DNA of 64,000 nucleotides, taken from NCBI GenBank assembly GCA_024305405.1, contig JAKNDB010000109.1:6448001-6512000 (forward strand), given 5' to 3'. Source of the DNA: Dirofilaria immitis. Taxonomy: Eukaryota; Nematoda; Chromadorea; Rhabditida; Onchocercidae. The notes under the pieces were generated by a model. It was not told the origin of the DNA, searched no databases, and worked only from the letters and a program-made list of their open reading frames with translations. Positions within the stretch are counted from its first letter, which is position 1. Every line of letters begins with the position of its first letter. This document shows, one piece after another, positions 28,622-41,173 of this stretch. Position numbers and translations under genes: made by a program.

Positions 28622-31600
28622 AGCATTAACAGAAAATTAATGAACCCATATCAATTATATTCATATGATAGTTGAAATCTTCTTTAAGTTAGTTACATTA
28701 AGAGTAGTTCTGTGGATGAGATATGCTATTTTGTATTTTATTTTTAGCCGAACTTGCCGACCAATGAAACCGAAAAACGCATTCGGAATTAAATTATCCC
28801 GAAAAAGAATGATCACACTTTGGAGAAAAGCTTATACGGTGCCATTTTGTATGAAGTTCATTATTTAAAATAGATGTTTTCTTTATCACAAGTTTTACTG
28901 TTTGTACATGGTTATGTCTCGAAAATTGCGAATTGTAATTTATTTTGAAGAGTATATTTTCGGAACTTTGACTTTTAATATTCGATTATTTCTTGCTTCG
29001 TGTAATGTTTTTCGTTGTGGAATGTTTTTATCTTTCCTGAAATCTTTATGAAGTCATTTGCTTGAAATAGAATGTATCTTTCCATAATAAGTTTTACGGG
29101 TAGTTAATATTTGCCAGTGCTATAGTTGGTGATGCACGATGAAAATAAGTAAGAGAATTACATTTATGATGATAAAATACCATCAGTATGATGAGAGCTT
29201 CGCTATTTTCGGGTGGCAGCATAGCAAACTTGATGCAGAGAACCACTGACACATTGACTGAACGTTCAAATCAAGTAATCCACTACCAGATTATCGCCGA
29301 TTCCAACTGCTAGGATTTAGTTTACTAACTCCTGATACTTGAAACTTATCAGAACATCTCCCATATTACTGATCATATCTTCTATATCATACTTTCGAAC
29401 AATGGAGATTTTCCCACCACGATTACGGTACAGATATCTGTAAAGTTAGTACGATGTCGAGAAAGGAAGTAGGCAGAAAATTGAATGGTTATAAGGACAT
29501 TTTGCTGTAAATTTTATCGTATGAGTTTGTTCCATTTCTCATTAGTGAGACTAAGATCCAAACATATTATATCAGCAGCAATTTAACTCTATCATTTACA
29601 ATTGTCACCATAACTTAATATTCACAGACAATGAAACATTATTACAATAAACAATCCTGCTCATCTCTTTTGGAAGGCTTGAAAGTTAAAAACTAATCTT
29701 TTAATGCATTTCAGAAACAGATTATTTTGTGAGGGTTGAGAATTCCTGGTTACCTGGACAATAGTGAAGCTCCCTGCTAAACAAAAAGAATTGTACGTAC
29801 ACTGTACATTAAAAATAGATATATTAACTAACTTCCCAAAAAAATAGCCCTCGTCTCCCCATTTCTTTTGATATTGACTGTCAAGTCTACTGTACCAAGA
29901 AATAGGATCCAGCTCAGTTATAAAATCAAAGATTTGTTAGTAATTCATAAAAAGATACTTAAATATTAATATTAATCGATATTAAAGTACATTTGAGGCC
30001 TTTCTCTGCTTGCATCAGAAAGTGACTATCAAGTCACTTTCTGACTTTTTTAATAGAACGCCCAAATACTAGTGAACAGATATGATTGGCCGCCGGGAAA
30101 ATTCATGACAAAAAAGCAACACATGAATTTAGAGTAGAAATGAGAGATAAAGATATATGCATATATACAATCACTTTTTTAAAGGAGGAATTAAAGATGT
30201 TATTACTTGTTGACAAGGAGGAAACTTTTCCAAAAATATAACTGTCAGAAGTACATTATTCGTGATGATATTTTTGGAATTTAACAAGATTCTTTTGGAT
30301 TATCATTTTGTTGAACAGGTATGGAGATTTCTCATCAAAGAATGAGTAAGTAAATCGACGTTTCACTGACTCTTCATTGTGGATGCAAAATAAAGCTTCC
30401 TAATGTACTGGATATATAATGGAAAGATTGAAATATGAAATGAAACCTACTTCATTTCAAATGAATCATTCATCGGTGAGAGCTAACATTACTACCAGCA
30501 TCTTAGCTACTTTTTTGTAATCAGCACCTTATATCCACCATCATAATCATATATTATTCTATAATTACCGTCATCAAAATATATTCCTTTCTTCGTGGTT
30601 CACACTTTAATGTAGCTGCTGGTAGCATCGGCTTAGGTGATTGTGCAGTTCATAATTGATCATAATACCACCTTTCCGAATCATTTGGGAAATTATCGTC
30701 AGGAAAAAGAAGCGATGAAGGGGATTAGAAGAGGAATATAGTACCTCGATCAAGAGCTTGTTGATTGCAAGTTATCATTAGTATTATCAGGACAACTCTT
30801 CTGTTATGCAAACAAGTTATTTACAGCGGGCAGGTTGATGTGAAGTCTCGGCTAGTGACAGCTACGCTATTGGTGCAGCGAAAAAAGTGAGGCAAAAAAG
30901 GAGACAAACAGGAAATAGCAGATAGCACAGCACAGCACAACATACACACATAGGTAAAATGGGGCGGTGTTCATTTTGCTGTACTAAATAAACAAGACCA
31001 CCCATGATTACATGATACTACTCCACCTGCTGTTGCTGTTTTGATGTTGATTACGCGGTTGGCTTGTTTGCTTCATTGTCATCTTCCCCTCCCCCTTTCG
31101 TCATACTTCTATTGTCTCCTTGATATTTTTTTCTGTAAGCATGACGTATTACGTGAAATGATCAGATTATTGGCGTCCAATAGCAAACAGGGAATTGTTA
31201 TTTATTGAACAAGTAAGTGAGTATTATCTCATTAAGCAAATAATCAATCACTAAAAGTTGACGAGAAAAACTTTACAGTAAAGCTCAGACTTTTTCTTGA
31301 TTCTACTGAAAGATTGGCAGATTTTGTTTTTATTTCATGCAGTTTCAGTCCCATCTAAGCAAAACTGCCAATACTGGAAAATGAAAGAGTAATGAGGTCA
31401 AATGATGAAGCGTTAAATGCAGTAGTCATACCACGATTTCGTCTAATGCCATTGCTGGGTCAAATTGTTCATCTCAGGTTCAATAGTCATGACATTCGTT
31501 TCAATCTAAAACTGATGAATAATTAAAGCCGTTGCAATTTCTATGCTTAACCATCTAGTGTTTAAACCTCTGATTTCAGTTGCTTGAATATAGCGAAGCT

Positions 31601-32699
31601 GATTTTTGTTTACGAAAAGGGAATCATGTGAGTTGTATTCCGGATGGAGAGGAATTATACACCTGGTGATATGACGTGTTGTTTAGGAAGAAATAAGAGC
31701 TATAGGCACGTATTCAGTTGTTACGTATAAGTTGTTATTATCATTGTTATTGTTGTTGTGCTGTTATTGGCGTTGTCGTCAACTAATTTGTATGTAGGCA
31801 CATGACGATAGTGAGACATAACAAAGAATTATGATAAGAGGGAGAGAAAACAGAAAAAGAGGAGTAAACAAATGGGTAACAAGTAAGAGTTAATGAATGA
31901 AAAGAAAGCAATAACGACAACAACGACAACAACATCAACAGCAAATAACTCCTATATCACCACATAACTAACGTCATTTCGAAGGTGTGGTTCATGATGT
32001 CCCAACCAACTGCATGATCTTTAAACATTGCTCCTGTTATCAGAAAATGTACCGCCGATTTTTGTGCAAAATGGAATTTAGATTCCTCCATTCCGTTTGG
32101 AAGTATTTGATAATGGTTTAGAACTTGGAAGATACATTTTAGCATATATCCTATTGACCACAAAGTTACTTCTGCAATCATTCCATTATTAATTTTTATA
32201 TCTTTCAGTCTACTACTTCTTGTACATCCAGCACCAGTACAATATAATCTCTTCCCCTCCCTCAGGTATTAGATTTCCTGTTTGAAATACTGATCCGGGC
32301 ATTCCTATTTTTATCGTGACCTTTGTTTACATCTTCATGTTTCTCTGTCATCATCCATCTTAAACACTTCAGAAAACAACGTCATTTGGATTCGAATTTG
32401 ATTATTCACGCGATTTCTCCTGGAATTTCGTAACACGCGACCAATTATTATATTATCACCAATAACAACAGCAACATTTACTAAACTTAGTGATTCATCT
32501 CTTACTACTGCCTAAACGGTTCATTTTTATTTTTTCTGCAGTGGACAATTTTTATTCTAGCAAAAATTAAAAAAGAAAGGTAAGAAGCAAGCGATGATGT
32601 TATTTGCTTTGGGGTGTTTACAAAGGATCCATAGACAAATGATATATACCGAAATGGATGAACAGACTTGCCTGTGTATGAGCTTATCTGTATATGCAT
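28622..32699. other. Region without recognised gene
   Basis: AT-rich DNA, GC-richer around 30.8-31.1 kb. It contains a perfect 13-base-pair hairpin (30015-30044). The minus frame at 31957-32181 and the plus frame at 28665-28868 have no recognisable homology. Confidence 0.5.
30015..30044. repeat. Perfect 13-bp stem, 4-base loop hairpin followed by T6
   Basis: tcagaaagtgact, loop atca, then its exact reverse complement, followed by cttttttaa. Possible stem of a small RNA, a MITE end pair or a chance palindrome. Nothing else supports a gene. Confidence 0.6.
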
Positions 32700-33300
32700 G
32701 TATGTACATGTGGGTGGGTATGTGTGGACGGCTGATGAATGAGTTGTTGACAAACTAGGGTTAGATTATGTGGTGACGGTGCGGCAAAAACGAAGCTGAT
32801 GAATACATGCATTTGGGGAAAAAGTACACGTAAGAAACACGCCTGCCACGTTTCTTATTGGCATGTTAATGGGTGCACATGCACACGCACATACACACGA
32901 CGCACACAGAACGAGACATTACTTATGATGGAGCTCCTTGCTGCTTACTTTACTGCTGGAATCGGAAGAGTCAAGAGAGGAATGAACATGCAGGGAGTGG
33001 CATCCCTTGCCGCTCTCAACACACCACGGAGGTTGTCTGATGTATGGCAGTTTAGCATGAACATTCATCTGTTTACATTTAGACGGCGGGGAGGGGAGGA
33101 GGAAGTTGAGGGGTAAACAGGGAGTAAACAAGGCTTGTGAGCCTATTGCACTGCTGCTTGTGTTGCTGTTGTTGCTGCTGCATTCGTCGAGTGAGTTTGT
33201 GCAAAGCGCAGCTGCCCCTCCAATCCCCGCGTCTCTGCCCGCCCGCTCTTCATGGAACAATCGGTTCGTTTTTACTTAGCAATAAAAAACGAAAAGCGGC
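32700..33300. promoter_or_regulatory. GC-richer stretch upstream of the FoxP coding exons, candidate promoter or 5' noncoding exon
   Basis: Composition resembles the 7.44-8.16 kb island: CTG/CAG-like triplets, CG dinucleotides and CA-rich tracts. Overlapping frames on both strands (32799-33116 plus, 33137-33457 plus, 32919-33260 minus) look like shadows of composition. It lies 0.4-1 kb before the first certain FoxP exon at 33708, which fits a proximal promoter for a shorter isoform. This is inference only. Confidence 0.3.
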
Positions 33301-33707
33301 CTCCCAGACCAAACCTATTTCCCCTAATGGAAGCTTTTGGTGGTTCTTGACGAGTTCTCACGCAAACAAATCTCTTTTTCTTTTCGTAGGGATTAATTGG
33401 TGGGATCTTTACCGGATTCTAGAAGTATTTACTATGCAGCCACTGGAGTATGCTTAGTTTTTGACAATTTAAATTATTGGGTGTCAAAAAAAATACTGAA
33501 TGACGCATATTTCGTGGCATTTTCTAAAACAGAACATCAGCAAAACTTACCTTAATGTACCTAGCTGAGAGGGATACTTTTTTAAGATAAGGGAGAAAGG
33601 AGAGAGAGTATTCTTCCTTCAATGACCGAGTTAGACAGGTCTGTTTATGATTTCATGACAAATCAGCAACAGTTCAACTTGATCTAAACAACGCGATCTG
33701 TTTCCAG

Positions 33708-36561
33708 GGGTCACCAGGCATTTCTGACCAATACTAATTCAAGTCAAGACACCTTAGCTCAGGAGTTAAACGCCATGCAACGGAATGAACAAGCACAGGT
33801 TGGCGGGATTTTATGTATTTTATTTGCTAAAATTGCTCTCTTTCTCCATTCTCCTGAATATTTGGATTGTTGCATTTTCGAAATCTGGATTTTACCGCCA
33901 AATGTGCTGCTATCTGACAACTCATTCTCCTATCTGCGATTTTCGTAATATGGGGATTTTCCAAGTTAGAGTGTGTGGAGTATGACATACACAAAAATTT
34001 CTGAATGGAATTGTGGGATAAGAAGAAAATAGGTAGTGCTTCACCGTAAGTATTTTTTTTTTTTACTAAGGCTGAGCAAATGTTTTTGTTGGCATTACAC
34101 GAACGCTTGGCTCAGCAGTTGCGACCTCAGACGGAACTTCAACGGATTTGGCAAAATATGATGCTTGGCCTGCCAGCTTTATTACCGCCATTGGACTTAA
34201 CAGCTTTGCCGGGTACCAGCCAAACCTTAATGCACCCACTCTATCAGGTTAGTTGTATTTTAGTTTCTGAAAAGTATAGAAGTCCTGAAAAGTCCCTCAA
34301 CCAATGACATAAATATTCTTCATATCCTTTACAGCCAGTATCATGAATGAAATAGTCGCGCCATTTGCTCAAACATTTCCCGTGCGTAATTCCTGACCGT
34401 TTCTATCTCTATGTCTCTTCCTCCTTATTTCTCTCACTCCTTTGATAAATGGTCATAACAGTGAGCGTGTGCAACGAGTAAACAAATACATCAAAATTTG
34501 TCACTGACCTCTGACTTTTGCTCATTATTTATTTGGATGAGGCGGGAATACCGCTTCATACTTGCATCCGTTTATAGAGGTGTTTTCAAATTCTTCAATT
34601 GAAAGAGGTAATTAGAGTACTGATATTATCATCACGTGCCATTAATTTGTTACACCATCATGTTGCATTTACAGACATTTTTGTGGGATATATGGTAGTG
34701 TATTTTGATACAAGCATCTGATCATTTTTTATTACTGATAGAGATAATATAGTGTTATGAAATCGAAATTTATGAATTTAAATTGCCAAAGAATTTAGGT
34801 TCACTTCGATACTTGTTGTCTAAAAAATCGTTTCACAAGATGAAGCACAGTGTGAATTTTACATAGCATACCTGTGCGGTTTCGCAGCTTCAGCTTCTGG
34901 TTTTAACTTATCAGTACGGATAAAGTATTAGTGAAATAAAATCAAAGAAGTCCCTAATTGATAAATAATTGGAAGTTATTAATCTTTAAATACTACATTC
35001 TAAATTCAGTTAGAAATAATGGAAGGAGAAGAAAAGCACTTTTTAAAGCTTAGTTTCAATATCACATAGTAAATAACTTCTAAATCTTTTTTCATGTGGC
35101 GTCTGCTTGAGTTGGGTCAATTTCAAAATGAATGTATCCGTATAGTGCGAGCAAAATAGTGAGTATAGCAAAATAGTGAGTATACTGCATGTTATCCAAG
35201 AAATACTCTATATTCCGCTTTTTGTTTTCATTAGGAGAAAAAATCCTGCAGTAGAAATAATTACCTTTTTAAAGATGCTGGACTCTGTAAACTTGTATAC
35301 GATCTTTCTGTACTCGTAATGCGTTATAAGGCTGGAGAAAAGGAACGGAGATGGAAGAATAATGACGGTCTAACCAATATTTCCACTTATTGTTGGAACA
35401 AATATTCTCACATATTTTGAAAATAGAAGAGAGGATATGATGATAGATGGGAAGAAATCGAACGGTGTTTATCATGTGCGTGCATACGGATTGTCTTCAC
35501 TTAATTAGTAAACAACAACACACGAAGAGGAGAAATAGCGTAAATGAAGTAAACAAGCGCATTCAATTGTGAAATAAATGTACATAACATTTTACACACA
35601 GAAGAGGTTAACCTCTTTCTTTCTATAGTATGCCTTCTCTTCTGTCTCTCCTTTCTTCTCTCTTCTATCCTCTGCCTTGCCTGTTCATTTCGGGAACTCA
35701 TAAACATTTATTCCTGACCTTGCTAGAATTTGTCTTCCTGATCTAATTTTTCCAGATTCGTTGGCGATCTGGGGTACAAATTTGGTGAAAAATCCTTTAC
35801 AGCATTTGCGTTAATAGAAGCTGTCACAATAAGATTATCTATTATCCGGTCTTTCTCTGTTAAGTTTAGACTTTCAGCATTACGATGTTGATAGCGACAG
35901 TGTGAGATAATGTAAGTAGTAACAGTGATAACTTTTATTGACGATAATGGAATGATAAATGAAAATGATGGGTGATGCAGTGAACATGTTGATATATATG
36001 ACGAAAGTAGTGACGATTATATGATTATAATATTATGGTAATGAAAATATTCGGAAAAAGATGGAAAGAAGAGAGATGGTGTAGGAATGTAGGATGCGTA
36101 TATTATTTGCTTCATTATAAGAGCACGAGAAAAACTTCAAAATAAGAAACGTTTATTTTGAAAAAAACAAATGCAGGTTTAAAAAAGATACTGCAATATA
36201 ACCTCTACATAGCATAATAGAATAGAGGGTGCGTAACTATAGCGATAACCGAGATAAATAAAAGTATGAAGCATTCGAGGTGATCAAAAAGGTTAGAGGA
36301 TGTGTGATGAGTTTTACACTACATTGTGTCAACAATTCAGTACGATGCTTTGCTTACTTTTTTTGCTTTTCTTTAAAATTAATGAACAAGTATAAAGTAC
36401 AATAACGAAATCGTAAATATGAAGCATTTAGTCAGTAATTGCTGATGATGTTACTCTGATGATGATTGTATGCATATGTAGTTTCCTGGAATACTATGAT
36501 GTAAATCTGACGATATGGAATATTTTTATTATCAAGTGTATGTGTGTATGTGTGTGTGTAT

Positions 36562-36604
<43 letters not shown>

Positions 36605-39600
36605 TGTGTTCGTTTGTTTGTTTGTTTGTTTGTGTGTATGTCAGCTATGGCACTGCTTTTTTAAATGCTACTGCTGCTGCCATTGTCACAGAACAGATAA
36701 TGTTTATCGGTATCGCATATCTGAGTCAAAGCTGTGTTCGTTTCCGCAAGCGGTTTTCTAACTAAGTGATACTTATTATTTCTGCAAGCAGTTTTCTAAG
36801 TGATACTTATTAAACAAGAAATTAGCGATTTAATACTAAATGACAGTCTAGAAATATTTAAATATACGTAATTTCTTACTCAGTAATTTCGACGATTGTT
36901 TTTGGCATAGATCACAAATAATTTGTTAAAAATTTCCATTTCTTAAGCATTTTCGCCTGCCTTCAACATCTGAATGGTTCACGATGTCGGTACAGTTGAT
37001 TGCGCTGCAGTTCACTTTTCACAAAAGGCATTGTTTATTACTGTACAACACTCATTCATCTTTTATCATCGTTTGGTTTAGTGGATTTCTAAATTTGTTA
37101 GTGGACAACCTGTCATACCGTTCGAATTGTTATTAATAATTATGCATTCTTTCATTTTGTGATTTTGAGATTTATAAAAAATTTTTAATAATGTTGAAAT
37201 CGTCATTCCGTGACAGTAATCATTGGTGAAAAGAAGTGCAGGAACCTAAAAGAAATGGTTGTATGAGAGCGATTTGTTCCGAATTATCACCATCTCCGAA
37301 ATGGTTCATAGTTCATTCTCATATCGGATGTAATGGTGCGCGGTCTCGACAGATTTTGCATGCTTCACTTTCCTGATCCTGAGAGTTCGTCCCGTTCATG
37401 GTTATTCTTTCTCTTTTTAACTATTCTATTGCTTTCTGTTAGCACAGTTTTTAACGGCTTTGCTGGCTAAACATAAGAAGAAGGGAAATAAAGACAGGAG
37501 TTTGTTTGCTTTACTGCTGATGAAATAATACAAAAAAATCATCAATTTTGTAAACATTATATTCGTCTGTTAACGCCCACACTCTGTTTTCCTCTCACGT
37601 CTTCCGTATCTTAGCAGTTGCTGCTCCACTCGACTGTGAGACCCATTTAGTACTGCAACGATAATAAAAAGACATGGGAAACATTTATATGTTAGAGCTT
37701 CATTAGTTTAATTTACTTTATTGTTCTTCGGAATCGAGGAATTGTAGACAACACTAATAATTGATAAGTTGACTTGGATGTTCAAGTAAGTAAATTAGTT
37801 TTATTTTTTTATGGCATTTATTTATAAACATTACTTCATCATACTTGTTCAATTATGCTTATATTAGATAGGGGATTAATAAAAATCCCAAGATGATCAG
37901 AAAGCAGAACTTTCTGAATGACTTTTAGGGCTTCATTTGCATTTTTTGGAAGTGCATATTTCAAAGTTTATGATTTTTCGGAAGTTTTGAATGCATAATT
38001 CCCTAGTCCATCATCAGGATATCTTCATATTTTCGATGAAATTTCCGAAGCCAAGCGTAATATTATAATTATCGGTATTCTCAAGATTTAGAGCCATTTC
38101 CTGGATTTTTATATGGATTATTAGATCGAGAGAAAATTTAAAAAATGACTGCCAAACAAATATATTAAATTTGATATTGCGAACATAATTATTGCTATTT
38201 TAAATCCACTTTAAGAAAAGAATTCAACCCGAATATCAGCGTGTGAAAAAGCGAGGGACTCATAAAAAGTATGGAATAGATCGATGAATTATAGCCAAAA
38301 AGTCTGCCCAAAATTACTGCAAAACCATGTTTTTTTTTTTTGGATGTTTACTTTAGCACTTTTTTATCGTTTCATTATTATTCATTGTTCAACTTCATAA
38401 TTACTTTTACGTATTCATCTATTATGGCTCGTTAACCATCTGCTTGAATTTTCTGGGCAGCTTCCTTCTCTTACAGCACTTTTAAATTCACATTACTTCC
38501 TAATGAATCTTCTTTCGTAACTGTGCTTGTAGAAGTCAGCTATAAATCGTTATAAATAGATTTAATAACACAGAATGAATAAATTAAAGAAGCTAGACAT
38601 TTTTATACGTATAATTTTTGTCATTTCGTTTATTATTGATATAGTAAGTTGTTAAAAGCATCAGTGAAAACTTATTCCTCAAGTAAAGAGATGTGGTAAT
38701 TTTCATATGAGATCTGTATTCGTTAGTATGATGATTATGAAAGAAGACGCTCTAAGAATCAATAAATGTTTTATTGTAGTATTGACTAATGAGGAAATAG
38801 TATAACATAGAAACAGAGTAGGATAAATTTCCGAGCGCCCTAAGCTTGTTGAGGAAACAGTATAACGAGAGTACACGTAGAAATAGTGAACTGTATTTGA
38901 TGGATGTCAAAATTGTTCGGTGTGCTGGCTGTTCCATTAGGACAATTCTATATTCCTTTTTTTCCTTTTTTTTTTTTTTTTTTCAAAGTTATAAATTTCA
39001 GTTTTTCCTTTTTTTCAAAGTTATAAATTTCAGTTTTTACCTGGTTTCAAATATTCTTGGATTTTCAGCATAACCTCTGCACTTGGCCACAATGTGACCA
39101 ACCATGCGAAAATTTCGCCACATTTTTGCATCATTTGGCAACGGTGCATACGCTCGACGAACGATCCGCTCAGCAGTGTAGAGCCCAAATCGAGATAGTG
39201 GATAATCTAGAACATAGACTTAATAAGGAGCGTACTCGCCTGCAAGCTATGATGCAACATTTACATATGAAACAGTCACCTGATACTACCACGCCAACCT
39301 TAGGCACATTACAGCAATCACAAGATTCTGTATCCATTCCATCACCAGCACTTGCAGAGCCAAAAGCTGAATCCCTGCCCGATCAGGTTGGTCATCCCTG
39401 TTGACTTATTTCTTTCAGTTTTCTAAACTTTATGGATACTTATTCTTTCTCAAATACAGGGAATCGAATCCTGTCACTGATATTTTCGACACTTGTTCGT
39501 GATGCTGTTAATTCAGGGATTGAAATGATTGGATTCTCTCGGTATTGAGTTGAGTAATATGAGGTTAAGTACAATTCTCAAGTTCACATTAATTTGTGGA

Positions 39601-40146
39601 AGAAGGTCAGTTGGTCTCACAGGTGTATTAAACTCAGAGATTACTCAGAAACTGTTTTTTTTTCCTTTTTTTGAACTTCACTCCAACGGCAGAAAAGTAA
39701 GGATCTGCAAGTTATTTAACTGGTAAATGAATGTAGAATTTGGTGGTTGTCCACAATACTGGAAAAAGAGTATTAGTAGGTAATAATAGGAAGTTAAGTA
39801 CTTCATATGTACCCTGTACCCGTATGTATTGAGTAGTTTTGTCAGAGTCTTGTCCTTTTGATATCAATCAAAATTCATTTAATAAAGTTAGTCGAGATTT
39901 GGCATAAAGCAATGTCTTTTTTAAAATAAGTTTAATGTAGCATTCTGGATAATGGGTAAAAATATGCACATCCAAATTTGGAAACGAGTGAAAATCTGTT
40001 TTATCAGTCACCAAAATTGTTTCTTCAGCAGCAGGTGATCTCGGCATTGTCATTACCAAGTGTGTCGAACATTGAAGGTTCACAACAGCAACAGCAAGAG
40101 CAACAACAGCAACAACAACAGCAACAGCAGCAGCAGCAACAACAGC

Positions 40147-40186
<40 letters not shown>

Positions 40187-41173
40187 GTCCCAGCATCATC
40201 ACCGTGCAACTCCAACACCACGGCGGAAAATCAACGACAAGGTTGTTCTACATATTTCAACTGATATTGCACGAAATCGCGAATTTTATCGGACACATGA
40301 TGTACGTCCGCCATATACATATGCGTCTCTTATACGCGAAGCTATCATGGAATCAAGGATTGCCAATTAACGCTTAACGAAATTTATCAATGGTTCACGG
40401 AAACTTTTGCATATTTTCGAAGGAATGCTGCAACTTGGAAGGTGATATTGTAATGGTTCATTTTACTATACATATATTGAATTTGTGGTTTAAAAAATTT
40501 GTATTTTTCCGGTCTTGTAGTTGTAAAATATGATGTTATTAGACGAGACTGAAGCAGTTGGTCTCTCAACTTATCGCCATATCTGGTAACAATAAATTGT
40601 TTTATTGATGCTTGGGTAGTTTATTAGTTTTAAATTGATGCGAATTTTCGTGAACACTATCTAGGTTTGAAAACTGTCATGTAGTTAATTATTGAATCCG
40701 CCTGAAAAATTGAGAAGAGATGAAAATAAAAAATATGGTAGAAGTTACTTTGGGACTGTAAAAAGTAGTGGAACTAAAAGTTCTTCGTAAATTTTGATTT
40801 GAATTTTCAGAATGCAGTGAGACATAATTTGTCGTTACATAAATGTTTTGCACGAGTTGAGCAAAATGTAAAGGGTGCCGTGTGGACAGTGGATGATTCG
40901 GAATTCTACCGACGACGACCTCAACGTGCGCATACTTCACGGAGTACACCTTCAACACCGAAACCTGATAATCCATTAAGTTTACTTTCCACAGCAGCAG
41001 CAGCATCCGCGGCCAGTATGATGATTGCAGCCAGCGAACATCCAGAAGCAGTGCTGCTTTGTGATATCAAGCAAGAAGTATTAGCTGCGGAGAACGTTAC
41101 TCCCAGTTCGCTGCAGATGTTCATTAAGGAAGAAAAGTCTAGTCCAAAGCTTGAGGTCGGCGAGGAATCATAG
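33708..41173 (+). CDS. fkh-7: FoxP-subfamily forkhead transcription factor
   Basis: Nuclear DNA-binding regulator. Exons: 33708-33798, 34071-34247 (includes [14 protein letters not shown], matching a short motif ahead of the FOXP zinc finger), 39069-39386, 40029-40441 and 40811-41173 (TAG). The third exon gives the FOXP C2H2 finger (CTWPQC...HHLATVH) and the leucine zipper ([18 protein letters not shown]), which in FOXP proteins mediates dimerisation. The fourth starts with [11 protein letters not shown], has a 35-codon near-pure Gln tract, then the forkhead ([19 protein letters not shown]). The fifth completes it with [13 protein letters not shown] and VKGAVWTV, and ends Glu-rich. Splice phases agree. 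At about 40355 the forkhead frame is broken by one missing base, while homology continues in the next frame ([11 protein letters not shown]). The 5' end is uncertain: the first exon begins mid-codon and may join 20961-21061. The symbol is by family orthology. Confidence 0.93.
36540..36640 (+). repeat. (TG)n and (GTTT)n microsatellite in a FoxP intron
   Basis: Alternating TG with occasional TA, then about four GTTT units, inside the intron between exons 34071-34247 and 39069-39386. The Cys/Val-rich frames across it are repeat artefacts. Confidence 0.95.
38955..39038 (+). repeat. Poly-T tract and tandem 26-base duplication before the FoxP zinc-finger exon
   Basis: A T run is followed by two copies (38981-39006 and 39013-39038) of a unit containing caaagttataaatttcag. 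Each copy ends in an acceptor-like TTTCAG, so decoy 3' splice sites lie 30-65 bases before the true acceptor at 39068. Confidence 0.85.
40083..40187 (+). repeat. Polyglutamine CAA/CAG tract in FoxP (35 codons, one Glu)
   Basis: Mixed CAA and CAG codons, with the 3' half almost pure CAA. It lies in frame between the leucine zipper and the forkhead. The reverse strand reads as poly-Val/Ala, which is a shadow. Confidence 0.95.

Noticed and set aside
31957..32181. Minus-strand frame with fairly even composition
   Set aside because: No recognised family, no flanking exons in phase, and no splice context beyond chance.
32799..33457. Overlapping frames on both strands near the FoxP promoter
   Set aside because: Overlapping frames on opposite strands in a GC-richer, repeat-like stretch are expected from composition.
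36459..36765. Cys/Val-rich plus-strand frames
   Set aside because: They are translations of a (TG)n microsatellite.
39868..40221. Minus-strand poly-Val/Ala frame and plus-strand poly-Asn/Ser frame
   Set aside because: Both are shadows of the CAA/CAG glutamine tract of FoxP in other frames.
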